Source: Gossypium raimondii (Eukaryota > Streptophyta > Magnoliopsida > Malvales > Malvaceae). From it: 64,000 nucleotides of DNA. This document shows, one piece after another, positions 54,381 to 64,000 of this stretch. The stretch covers positions 6,324,001 to 6,388,000 of the forward strand of contig NC_068569.1 in assembly GCF_025698545.1 (NCBI RefSeq), in the 5' to 3' direction. A program made the position numbers and the translations under genes. Below the pieces are notes generated by a model. The model made no database searches. It saw nothing but the letters and a program-made list of their open reading frames with translations, and was not told where the DNA came from. How positions within the stretch are numbered: position 1 is the first letter of the stretch; every line of letters starts with the position of its first letter.

Positions 54381-56800
54381 TGTCAAAGGACTGCTTGAAC
54401 AATATGTGCAATCACTGTTCAATGAGGTTCTTGGTTTCTCTTCCCTTTTTAAAATTTTTTTAGTATCTTTGGTGCCATGAGTGTCCTTTGGATTTAATAT
54501 GCTATCTATGCATGGGGCTTTTGGTTAATTTTCCATTTGACCTTGAATCAGATGTCTAAGCATTGTAGGTAAAATTTTGGGGATTATATTAAAAATTTTT
54601 GAATTCTTTTATATATTTTTATCCTGTTTGGATTATAGCTTCTATTGTAGACATGCACTTGCTCAAGTATTTATGGCATTTTTGCATTAACTTACTATTG
54701 AATCTGTGTGGTTTTATGGTTGTTCTTCACAGGGAATTATAAATGAACAGTTTTCTCATATTCAACATTTGAAAATGGTTGGAAGAACTGAACATTTTGT
54801 CCAGTTGATCAATACGTACTGCCTCGATGTGGAAAGCATCTTAGCACAACTTGCAAGCTCCATGTATTTTTGTTACTAAATTGTTTGAACTCAAGAAATT
54901 AATTTTCTTTTACTTGGATTATCTTAATGGGGCTACATGTTTGCAGTGATCTCCCTGAAGTGGATTTTTCTAAGTTGGCTGCTCTTGCTGCAGAAGTAAC
55001 AGAGAGAAGCTCCCGGTAATGTTGACCTTAGTTTGAATCCTGGTTTAGTTCATCTTATAGAATGTTTGCCAGATGAAGAATATTGATTGAAATTTTTGTC
55101 TGATGGTGTTTTTCTTTTAAGAGAAAATTGTAGTAGTAAATGAGTTCTTCATTGTATGCTTAAAGTATTAAAACTAATGTTGAACGTGGAATAATGTGTT
55201 CCTTGATTAAGAAAAGAGTGCATGTATTTATAGGTGAGGCATGTGTTTTAGGTCTGCAGCGAAGATTCGAGGTATGGCAAAATGCACAACTAACACATTA
55301 GTAGAATCACTGCCTATCTATCCCCTTTGATCTAAAATCATTGCAGATGCAGTGTAAAATGAACAAAAGATGTGGAGCACCTCCGCTGAAATAGGATGTT
55401 GATTAAATAGAAGCATCCATATATGCCAAAAATAAAATTCAAAAGGCGACAAACAAGTATGTATAGCCAGCATGCGTTTTCTTACGTATCAATATACATC
55501 ATTAGATTTTGCAGTTGGAAGACCAGTTGGCAGAGAGAGAAACAGGAAAATAATTAAAAGATTGAACATTTGATCTTGTAAGGATTTGTGATGCTTCATT
55601 TTATGCAGCTTTAGCTTTTTTAAGAAAAACATTTATGTCCAAAGCAATATTTACTTTGTCTTGTTTAAATTGAAAGTTAAGGTATGATATTTTTATGTAG
55701 TTTAGTTTTAATTTATGCAATCATTATTTACGGATTACCGAGTGGATAATATCCCTTGCCCCCACCAAATGCATTTAAACAGTATTGGTGCTGAGCACGT
55801 GAGACTCGCATGTGTGGATCTAATGCAGGCCTGTGAGCAGATGCAGAAGCAGAAGTATGAAACTTTCTTGAATGCACTTTTTCACTGATCTTTTTATCTA
55901 CATGTGCTGCCACGTGAGAAAATGTTGACATGTGTATTCATCAACGCTGCACTATTATCATGCTTTTACTTTTATGGCATAGCTAATCTTTTCATTGAAA
56001 TAGGTGTTTCTGGTGTTTGATTTTATTTGTCCCACTTGCATTTATCTGGTCGAGATCATTCAGTCCTTATGCTGTATATTCTGCTTATGTTTTAAGGAAT
56101 TTTCTATTTAAGCATGTGCCATGTGTTTCTATAAATATCCGTATTACAGATTCCTCCTGGCCTTGGACTGGACAAAGACTGAGTTCACTCAAACCCAGAA
56201 CAAGTTGCAGGTCCTTGTCCAGGTATAAACTCAACTTCAATTCATATGACAGTTGCATTATATGAAATTTTTATGGACATTATAATGAAAATAAACCACA
56301 CAGAGAGAGTAAGTTCAGATCCAATCAAGCTGGTTACCATTTTAGGCCTTGCATTAGTTTGTGATCACTTCGGTCATTTTGGTAATGCCTTTCTGGTTTT
56401 GTTTTCTGAACCGTAATGTCCTGAGGTCTCGGGTCAAGAAGAGTTGAGTCTCTTTATGACAGACCATACGTCATAAATCAGGTTAAGTGTTTAGACATAG
56501 TTATCCACAATGAGTAATGTTGAGCGTATCAATCATTAGAAGCTAACCTTAATTAGTAAGCAGAGTTTGCATTTATGGAAATTTATTACTTAGCGCATTG
56601 ATAGCTTATTGTCTTGAATTTGAACTTCATTGAGCATAAATTAATGAGGTTATTACATGATACACTTCGCATATGAGATCGATAACAGTAATAATAATTG
56701 TGTGGTGGTGGTTTGAGGTTGTTAATTATTATTGCTTCGGCTGCATTGAATGCAGATGGAGCGGAGGATCATGAGACTGGAAGCAAAACAAAAAAATTAG
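54367..56800 (+). CDS. Pseudo histidine-containing phosphotransfer protein (His replaced by Ala), six exons
   Basis: Exons: 54367-54426, 54733-54863, 54947-55015, 55783-55854, 56150-56222, 56756-56800, giving 149 residues. All junctions are GT-AG and in phase. The small exons match the usual plant AHP gene layout. The N-terminus MALSIVKGLLEQYVQSLFNE, then GIINEQFSHIQHL and FVQLINTYCLDVESIL, follow the HPt four-helix pattern, and SSRIGAEHVRLACVDLMQAC matches the usual SSSIGAxxVxxAC block. In AHPs the preceding helix carries HQLKGSS with the phosphorylated His. Here it reads DFSKLAALAAEVTERSSR, so Ala79 sits at the His site and the adjoining Lys and Gly are Thr and Glu. AHPs relay phosphate from cytokinin and ethylene-type hybrid kinases to response regulators. 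Without the His this protein could only bind or compete, as known for Arabidopsis AHP6 (Asn at that site). Confidence 0.85.
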
Positions 56801-57698
56801 TGGATGGTGCTTGCTGCATATGGAGTAGTATACTTGTAATGAGCCAGCCTATAGAAATTTCGAACAGACCTTGGTGGTTTCGTTGGGAAAGTTTGGGAAA
56901 GACAATGTAATAGCAATCGTAATATACATGTTAGCAGGAAACTTGAGGCAGTAGTTTGGAAAGAGAACATTTTTCACAGAGTAGTTAGTCTCATACAGCT
57001 CTGCTCATCTTGTGATGGTTCCATCCGCAACACAGATGAGAAACAGAGCCTACCAACAACTCACTGCCCTTATAAATGGATTGTCCCTTAATTCCATTCC
57101 ATCAGGACTCCGGCTTTCCCCTCGATCAAATTAAGTGTTTTCTAATTCGAGCTGGATGGATAATTTTTTAAATAATTAACGATATTTTTATTTAATTATA
57201 TATAAATATTAATAAAAGTTAATGTTTAATTTTTTACAATTTTTTTATGAATAGTACTTCAAACTATATATCATTATAATGTTTGAGATAATAAAAGTTT
57301 TAATGTTAACCAGAAATTTTATCACAAGTGCTTATAAGTGTAGAAATCACAAATTTATTATTAATATATAGTCGATGGAAGTAACAAAATTTGTATAATA
57401 AAATTATGAATGGTAAATTACAAAATTTTACTAATTTAGTTCATTTAGGTTATATGTATATTTAAAAACTAAAATATTTTTAATAATATAAATTATTTTA
57501 ATTATGAAAATACTTTTTCATAACTTTTTTCGAGTTGATGTTATTATGTTAAGACAAAATGTTAATAAAATGTTTTATAAAGGTCATAATTTGCTTCTAA
57601 TTAATATTAAAATAATATAAAATTGTATTAGTAAACACATTTTTAAGGGACGTTGGAGTTTTGAGTTTGGAGACGCATTATTTTTGGCTTTACAAGAA
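56801..57698. other. Intergenic region before the reductase gene
   Basis: Bases 56801 to about 57100 are the likely 3' UTR of the HPt-like gene. Bases 57130-57640 are very AT-rich. The promoter of the reductase's first exon 1 should be within the last few hundred bases. No other gene was seen. Confidence 0.45.
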
Positions 57699-60247
57699 AT
57701 GGCCACATCCACTGTCTTCACCGGTGTCAGCCTCTTCAAGTCCAATAACTCCACTAAACTCTTCACTTCAACTCGGTTCTCCGACTCCAAGCAACAACTC
57801 AGCCCCAACTCAGTGAAATGTTGCTCAAAAACAACCACCGCAACAACGGAGGAGGCGACTGGTCGTCTAGTCACGGTGAAGAACGGGAACGATTCGCTCG
57901 AAATATGTCGAGTCCTTAACGGCATGTGGCAGACCAGTGGAGGTTGGGGCAGAATCGACCGAGACGCCGCCGTTGAAGCCATGCTTCGCTACGCTGACGC
58001 CGGTCTCTCCACCTTCGACATGGCCGACCACTGTACGCTCAATTTTTTCCGTAGACGTGGCGTTATTTAATTGGTTTGTTTTATTAATTTTCCTGACCAC
58101 ACAATAAAGATAGCTTCCTTAAATCCACGTGTCACGTTCTTTCATTTGCCACGTTCCTATGCCTCATGTTCTATATTTTTGGCATACGAATATGGCACTA
58201 TTGGATGCTTTTTTAGGTGAAAAACAATTTGAATGGCAGAATTCTTACAGAGTTCTTTAAGCAACTTCACTTTGAATTCGGTTAAATGGGAAGTAAAAAC
58301 TGGGTGTAGTCCAATAAGAAAGTTGACCCCAAACCAAATTCAGTGTGTCATTACTGAAGATAAAAGAAGAAGCATAGTTAAGAATGGAACTGACTCATTG
58401 GAAATATGTAGAGTTGTAAATGGGATGTGGCAAACAAGTGGGGGATGGGGTAGAATTGATCGAGACAATGCTGTTGATGCTATGCTTCGATATGCTGATG
58501 CTGGACTTACCACTTTTGATATGGCTGATATATGTAATCCCCTTATTGCTTTTTTTACTTTTTTGTAAATGAATGTCTTACTTTGAAATATGTAGTATGT
58601 GCGCCAGTGTTTGCATATGTTTGTTGGGCGCATTTGTTGCATCTGTTTTGGTTAAGTAGAAAGTTTATAAAGTGGAAATGATTGTTTGTGAAATTAGGAT
58701 ACCCAAGTTTTTAATGGTAAAGATCTTTGCATGAGTCTAGACAAGTTTAGTTGATTGTGGACTTTCTTCTTTTAAGTATTTGAAGCATATAAAAGGTCTA
58801 TATGTGAATTTTCAGTAAGTCGAATTTCTTACAGTGTTACGAGTTCTTTCGTTGTTAAGCTTCTATGGTTTTGCAGACGGGCCTGCAGAAGATCTTTATG
58901 GCATCTTTATCAATAGAGTGCGTCGGGAGCGTCCACCAGAGTACTTGGAAAAAGTCAGAGGGTGAGTCGTAGCCATATCCATAAGCAGCACAATGTTTAT
59001 GTTCTTCTGCTAGATTTGGGTTAATAAAAGCTTTCTTGGGCACTAAACTAGTTTACTCTGTGCTATTCTACTTTGTAGGCTACTTAATTTTGTTGGGTTA
59101 ATAAAAGCTTGTGGACCAAAATAGTTTGGGAAGAGTAATTTTGTTGGTTTTCCTTACCCTGTTGCATTATTCATGCAGTCTCACTAAATGGGTACCTCCA
59201 CCAGTAAAGATGATAAGTGGCTATGTCAGGGAGAACATTGATGTCTCACGCAAGAGGATGGATGTGCCTTCATTGGATATGCTTCAGTTTCACTGGTACT
59301 ATTAAGTATCTGTCACACTTTCTTTCCACTTAGAGTAATTTGCTGCGGAAATTTAAAACCTCCCTTCAAAACTTGATAGGATGATGCAAGCTTGATTTTT
59401 AATTTCACAGAGAACCATATTTCTTTAAGGGGATAGGGAGCTAGAAGCTTCAAAGTCTCTTGTTGATTTTATATTGTTTGTTCTGATTAGTAATGGCATG
59501 AGGTAAAAGCTCGCATTATTTGTTACAGAATATATTATTGACTTCAGCATTGTCGTCTATTAAGGTAGACAGAATTGGCTGAAAGTATTTGCTCAATTTA
59601 CTTTCTTACTGTATCAAATATAAACTTTTTTATAGACTATTTATTGCATTCTAGTGATATTTGGTTCATCTATTATTCAATTCTTAATTATAATGAAGTT
59701 TCAACATCAACAATCCTGTATTGATTTTGAAGAATTTTCATATTTGTTTGATAAGGAGACTCGACTTGTTAATTTCCTTCCTACTGAGTACCGAATGTTT
59801 CTTTGTATCGATTTGAAACAGGTGGGATTATTCGAATCCTGGCTACCTTGATGCTCTAAAAAACCTTACTGATCTGAAAGAGGAAGGTTAGAATTCATTC
59901 TCTACTATTCTAGTTTTAATTTTGAGTAGCCTGCAATTCTTGATTTAATCAAACTACTACTCTGATCAATGTGCAGGTAAAATTAAAACTGTTGCTTTGA
60001 CAAATTTTGATACGGAAAGGCTGCAAATAATACTAGAGAATGGAATTCCTGTTGTTAGTAATCAGGTATTTATTTTCGAGTAGTAATTAGGTATTAGTTT
60101 TATCGCTTTCCTTGGTAATTTATATTGTCTGTGGCATTGCTGATAATATATATGGTGGTTCCATCAGGTGCAACATTCAATTGTTGACATGCGCCCCCAG
60201 CAGAAAATGGCAGAGCTCTGTCAGCTTACAGGAGTCAAACTGATAAC

Positions 60248-60296
<49 letters not shown>

Positions 60297-61287
60297 CATA
60301 TATATATATCCCCTACCCCACACAGACATCTTGTCTGCCTTTAGCTTGGGCGTTGCAGATATAGAACCAGCTAACCAGGATAAATCTTCCAATGACAAGT
60401 AGTGAATTTGAGGCCAAATGTGCATACTCAATCAATACGGCATCCTTAGATAATGGCCTAATTTCATGCTTACACTGATTTTATGTTTATTGATCTCTAC
60501 TACATGACTAGGCAATGCTCTACCTTAGTAGTTTGATGAGAATTTCAAATGCAGGTATGGAACGGTAATGGGTGGTCTATTATCTGAGAAGTTCCTTGAC
60601 ACAAACTTGACCATTCCCTTTGCTGGCCCTCCGTTAAATACTCCCTCTCTGCAGAAGTACAAAAGGGTACTAACTTTTTCCTTTTTCGCATATTAATAAG
60701 AAAGCATTTGAATAAGTTTGTCTTCTATATGTCATTTCTCGTCAAAATTTCATCTTCTATGTAACCAGTTTGCGATTGTTAAAAACACATCGACTCCATT
60801 GATAAACATGTATTAGTACTAATATGTCTTTTCAGAGTGAATATATTATATACCCTTTTATCTTTTGCTGGTAGTATTTTAACGTCAATATGGATGTGGC
60901 AGATGGTTGATGCTTGGGGAGGATGGAGTTTATTCCAAACTTTGCTTAAGACTCTAAAAACAGTAGCATCTAAGCATGGAGTCACAATCCCAACTGTTGC
61001 TGTTAAATACATACTAGATCAGGTAATTTACATGTAAGGGTTTATTTTTGGTTGGGGTTAGTTTGATGCATTGAAATATGAGAAAGTATCTGTTTGACTT
61101 ACAGACAGCAGTAGCAGGATCGATGGTAGGTGTTAGACTTGGTTTGTCAGAACATATCCAAGACACAAATGCCATCTTTTCACTTGTTCTGGATGAGGAG
61201 GATGTGAACAGCATACAAGTTGCGCAAAGAGGGAAAGATCTGCTTAGAGTGATTGGGGATTGCGGAGACGAGTACCGGCGTGCATGA
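57699..61287 (+). CDS. Aldo/keto reductase-like protein with two alternative first exons
   Basis: First exon A 57699-58032 or first exon B 58233-58533, each ending in phase 1, then shared exons 58877-58961, 59179-59295, 59822-59886, 59977-60065, 60168-60247, 60555-60666, 60903-61022, 61105-61287. Form A is 394 residues and form B 383. Exon A starts [20 protein letters not shown], Ser/Thr-rich and acid-poor like a plastid transit peptide; exon B starts [20 protein letters not shown]. Both then encode the same core, SLEICRV(L/V)[11 protein letters not shown], to FDMAD(H/I), joining [12 protein letters not shown] catalytic residues are present: Asp and Tyr of DMAD(H/I)YG, Lys of LTKW and His of LQFHWW. 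NAD(P)H-binding segments include ITYGTVMGG and [14 protein letters not shown]. Substrate is not apparent and no symbol is given. A (TC)n run lies three bases after the donor at 60247. Confidence 0.87.
60250..60310. repeat. (TC)n then (TA)n microsatellite at an intron 5' end
   Basis: Some 21 TC units (about 60250-60292) are followed by TATACATATATATATATC. The run starts two bases after the GT of the intron following the 60168-60247 exon. The donor therefore reads AC/GTTTCTCTC, a weak fit to GTAAGT. Confidence 0.9.
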
Positions 61288-61514
61288 GAATCACTGCTGC
61301 CATTGTGTCTTTTAGACCAAAATTTATGCCATGTTCGTGATGTTATATGTTCGTGATGTTATTTTTCCTGTCTAAGATGTTATATATTTTATATAAATTT
61401 TGACATTTTTATGTGTTATATAAAATTTTGATGTTCCCATGTAAATTCATTTTGTGTTTGTTTTTTTTTTCTTTCCAAATCTTGTTAAAGTTCGAAACAA
61501 TTGAGATATTTTTT
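61288..61514. terminator. 3' UTR of the reductase gene
   Basis: AT-rich region after the TGA at 61285-61287 with repeated TTCGTGATGTTAT and TATATAAAATTTTGA words, suitable for polyadenylation. The exact end is not determined. Confidence 0.45.
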
Positions 61515-61832
61515 TGGAGATTGGATGCAGTTACTAATTCATGATCTGGCATGTACAGAATGAAAACTTCATTCTCGTTTCTTCGAAAATTTTTATGAAA
61601 GCCTTTCATTTGTTTTTTTTCGATGGAAGTTTTATATTCCCAGAATGTATCCTGATTTTTGGTCTAATTCTTCTGATGATGATCGATTCAACCTCTGATA
61701 AAAAAGATATACCTTGGTTATATTTCATCTCTTCAACAAGTTTAGTAATGAGCATAACAGCCCTATTGTTCCGATGGAGAGAAGAACCTATGATTAATTT
61801 TTCAGGAAATTTCCAAACGAACAATTTCAACA
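61515..61832 (+). pseudogene. ndhB: Nuclear insertion of plastid DNA carrying the 5' part of ndhB
   Basis: From 61541 the frame encodes [20 protein letters not shown] and continues through [60 protein letters not shown]. This is the N-terminus of plastid NAD(P)H dehydrogenase subunit 2 (NdhB) with a few substitutions (recalled plastid reading: [19 protein letters not shown]). Similarity stops abruptly after NNFN at about 61832, where plastid ndhB would continue EIFQF. Only about 97 of about 510 codons are present, so it is not functional. The leader GGATGCAGTTACTAATTC also looks plastid-derived, so the left edge is near 61515 but uncertain. It lies between the reductase and polymerase genes. 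Confidence 0.88.
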
Positions 61833-62414
61833 ATCAGTAAATAATTAGGGTTTCCAGGTTCCCATTCAGATATAATCAAGCAGATATTCAAATATTAACA
61901 GAGTAAAGATCATCAACTTTTTACTGCAGTGTTTAGCTGCTAGCGTACATCCCCGTCATTTTATGCATGAAACCTCAATGTATAATTTATCCTAATTCGA
62001 TAAATTGAGAACAAATATGTTATTACTTGGTAAGCATATCACACATACTACACAGTAAAACACATTACATGAACTGTACTTTACTAATTCGTTTATATTA
62101 GAGTACAAATAAATTATACATATTTTTCATTATTCTTTACGCAAATCATTTGTTTAATCCATCAAAATGTATTTCATATTTTAGTATATTGATCGACAAT
62201 GATACAAATATCAAAACGAAACTTTGAACTTAATGATGTAATAAAAAGCATGGTCACTCTGGAACCGTTAGCAAAATTTCATTAATAGAGAAAATTGAAC
62301 CTTATGACATACGCATGATACATTTCATGTACAATACATTTTTAATAAACAAATCTAATAATAATATATGTACATTTTCAAAGATTTATGTTAAAAAGAA
62401 CTCAGGGTTGAGTG
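61833..62414. other. AT-rich intergenic region and POL2 3' UTR
   Basis: No gene recognised. The minus-strand POL2 3' UTR is expected in its right part. Confidence 0.45.
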
Positions 62415-64000
62415 CTAGTTGATTTGTAAGATCCATGAAGTACACTCCTGGAGGAGTTGAAACTTTTTACGAATGGCTATGTTCAAGAATATCTGCATTT
62501 TGCGGCGAAACTCAGATACATCTTCCTTGCATTTAAAAGAGCCTGCACACCCGCATTGTTCCGCTAAATGTGCTGCTTTCACCTGTCTGCACCTACAGCA
62601 CACTAGATCCTGTAGATGATACAGTCTTTCTCTTTGTCGTACAATTTGCAAAAGTGCATTCTCCATCACCTCCCGATCATAAGGCTGCCCACACTGGGGG
62701 ACAGCACAGCACCACTCGTCAACCAGTAAAGCCGAGTCCCGGCATAAATCCAGGTCTCTACAGTCGTTGCAGTAGCTGCCAAAAGATTATGCAAAATCAG
62801 CAACAAGTTTCGAAGACAGTAAAATTGATTTTTGCATATTGATAAGATGTTGGATATCTAAGTCAATATCAGAAGCTTCTCAAGCATGTTCAACACGTAG
62901 CCTTAATAAAAATTTCATGGTAAAGACTAAGTGCACATTCTCATTAGGAAGGCCAGATGCTATCTAAGAAATACAAATTTAACACCTTTCTATCCAAAAC
63001 ATTAACTCAAGCAACTGCCAGTTAACATTAACCGGTAAAAGCAATTAATTAGTCTTTATCTAGATGAGTTTAACCGAATACAAAGACATTTAGCGCCAAT
63101 TTCAATACCTGCAAATCACATTGGGTAAGATGAAAGAAGGACATGGATCATGAAACTCAGCTTCTGGAGCAAACTCCTTGACATGTACATATTTCAGTAG
63201 ATTCTTCCTTAATACCTGTATAAAGGACCCATGAACAAAACAATTTCTTATTGTATGACATTATTGATCGAGTTGATTAACACAAATAAAAATTGCAGAA
63301 GCCTGCTAACTAGCAAGTGCTATTACCAGAACATCGTGCTGAATACTATGGTCAAGGGCCAGAACAGTACAGACATGCTTAATAAACTCCAGCGCAGCAT
63401 CTCCTTTGTGAGGAACATTATGCACACTCTGTTGACCAACTTTTCCAGATCCGTTCAACCCTTTCATATGAAGCACAATATCACGAACAATCCCTAGAAG
63501 TTTTTCTGTGAAGTAGGAGCTAATCTGTAAAGCATGCACCCAAGTTAATCTGATTGAGAATCCACAGGCAACAAGTCAAGGTATTAAATAACCTTTAACC
63601 ACTATATTCCCAATTCCTACCTGCTCTTTGAGATATTGTACGATATGGGCTTCAAAATTCTCAGCAGCGGTAATAGTGATTGATGGAGTGCATAAGCTGC
63701 CATCCAGAGAGGATGTTCTATTTGCAGCTTGCTCCTGTGCATATTTCCAGGGAGTATGCAGAAACTCGGAGACAATTAAAACAAAATGATCCTGCCAAAA
63801 GTCCAGAAGATAATCAAGTGAAGTACAAAATGCAACTGAGGTTCGTATGATGTTGTTTTACACTGGGAGAAGTAAACTCAATATCTAAGATAGAGGGGAA
63901 ATGGGTACAGAAGCCAGCATACCTGAATCTTCTCAGGTAAATACTGAGCAATGTTCCAGTTAGAAACAATATCCACTTCTGACTTTTCTTGTGAATTTTC
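62415..64000 (-). CDS. POL2A: DNA polymerase epsilon catalytic subunit, C-terminal end (partial)
   Basis: Minus-strand exons: 64000-63923 (continues beyond the window), 63791-63621, 63524-63327, 63215-63109, 62775-62415, with all phases consistent. The encoded tail contains the inactive polymerase-fold region (DHFVLIVSEFLHTPWKYAQE) and SSYFTEKLLGIVRDIVLHMK. The two cysteine modules at the extreme C-terminus are intact: CysA in FILPNVICSYCNDCRDLDLC ... CQPYD-type block, and CysB in LQDLVCCRCRQVKAAHLAEQ then CGCAGSF. It ends FQLLQECTSWILQIN. The same order is found in human POLE. This domain binds the second subunit (DPB2) in leading-strand replication. Plants have POL2A and POL2B and the tail alone does not separate them firmly; POL2A is suggested by the presence of a GALT29A gene on the same window. 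Confidence 0.92.

Noticed and set aside
55516-55551. Candidate last exon of the HPt-like gene after TTTTGCAG, reading LEDQLAERETGK and stop
   Set aside because: It looks like the last exon of some AHP genes, but exons carrying the IGAEHV block and the following helix lie downstream at 55783 and 56150 and join in phase, so this is inside an intron.
57699-58070. Exon A of the reductase as a separate truncated gene with its own stop
   Set aside because: The extra codons [12 protein letters not shown] lie past a consensus donor (CACT/GTACGC) that restores HYGPAED when joined to 58877, so a first exon is the better reading.

Overview
This is plant nuclear DNA. Genes are split by short GT-AG introns and lie between long AT-rich stretches packed with small inverted-repeat transposons. 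Every recognised product has a close dicot counterpart. The repeat types (a GC-rich 'GGCCCGGCCC' element and foldbacks ending in GGGTAAACTAC) together with the protein sequences suggest a Malvaceae species such as cotton (Gossypium). That species guess is inference and was not tested.

Layout. 1-3940 (+): a PARP3-type poly(ADP-ribose) polymerase, missing probably only its start codon. 5021-6199 (-): an intronless GT29 glycosyltransferase of the GALT29A type. 8205-8693 (-): an A20/AN1 stress-associated protein. 8.7-14.6 kb: AT-rich DNA with a PIF/Harbinger-like element and a long foldback element. 14846-17203 (-): a five-exon SAM-dependent methyltransferase. About 17455-18440 (-): a decayed LINE tail. 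19918-25017 (+): SKD1/VPS4, the ESCRT-III disassembly ATPase. 26880-32255 (+): the histone chaperone HIRA. 32.3-39.4 kb: transposon-rich. 39438-40952 (-): a CYP94C cytochrome P450 that probably inactivates jasmonoyl-isoleucine. 41-54 kb: transposon-rich, with one uncertain small spliced ORF. 54367-56800 (+): a six-exon histidine-phosphotransfer-like gene whose phospho-accepting His is Ala, assembled here from very short exons. 57699-61287 (+): an aldo/keto reductase-like gene with two alternative first exons. About 61515-61832: a nuclear copy of the 5' part of plastid ndhB. 62415-64000 (-): the C-terminal end of the DNA polymerase epsilon catalytic subunit.

The genes do not form an operon or cluster. 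They are independent housekeeping and regulatory genes covering DNA repair and replication (PARP3, POL2), chromatin (HIRA), endosomal sorting (SKD1), cell-wall arabinogalactan synthesis (GALT29A), and hormone and stress signalling (CYP94C, HPt-like, SAP). From memory, some Arabidopsis counterparts are near-neighbours: SKD1 with CYP94C1 on chromosome 2, and POL2A with GALT29A on chromosome 1. That would suggest conserved gene order.

No wholly new system was found. The most rewarding observations are the His-less HPt gene with a duplicated start-codon region that creates an in-frame upstream mini-ORF, the twin first exons of the reductase gene, the plastid insertion, and a set of near-palindromic Mutator-like elements. 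One of these sits just upstream of CYP94C and has a perfect 10-bp target duplication.
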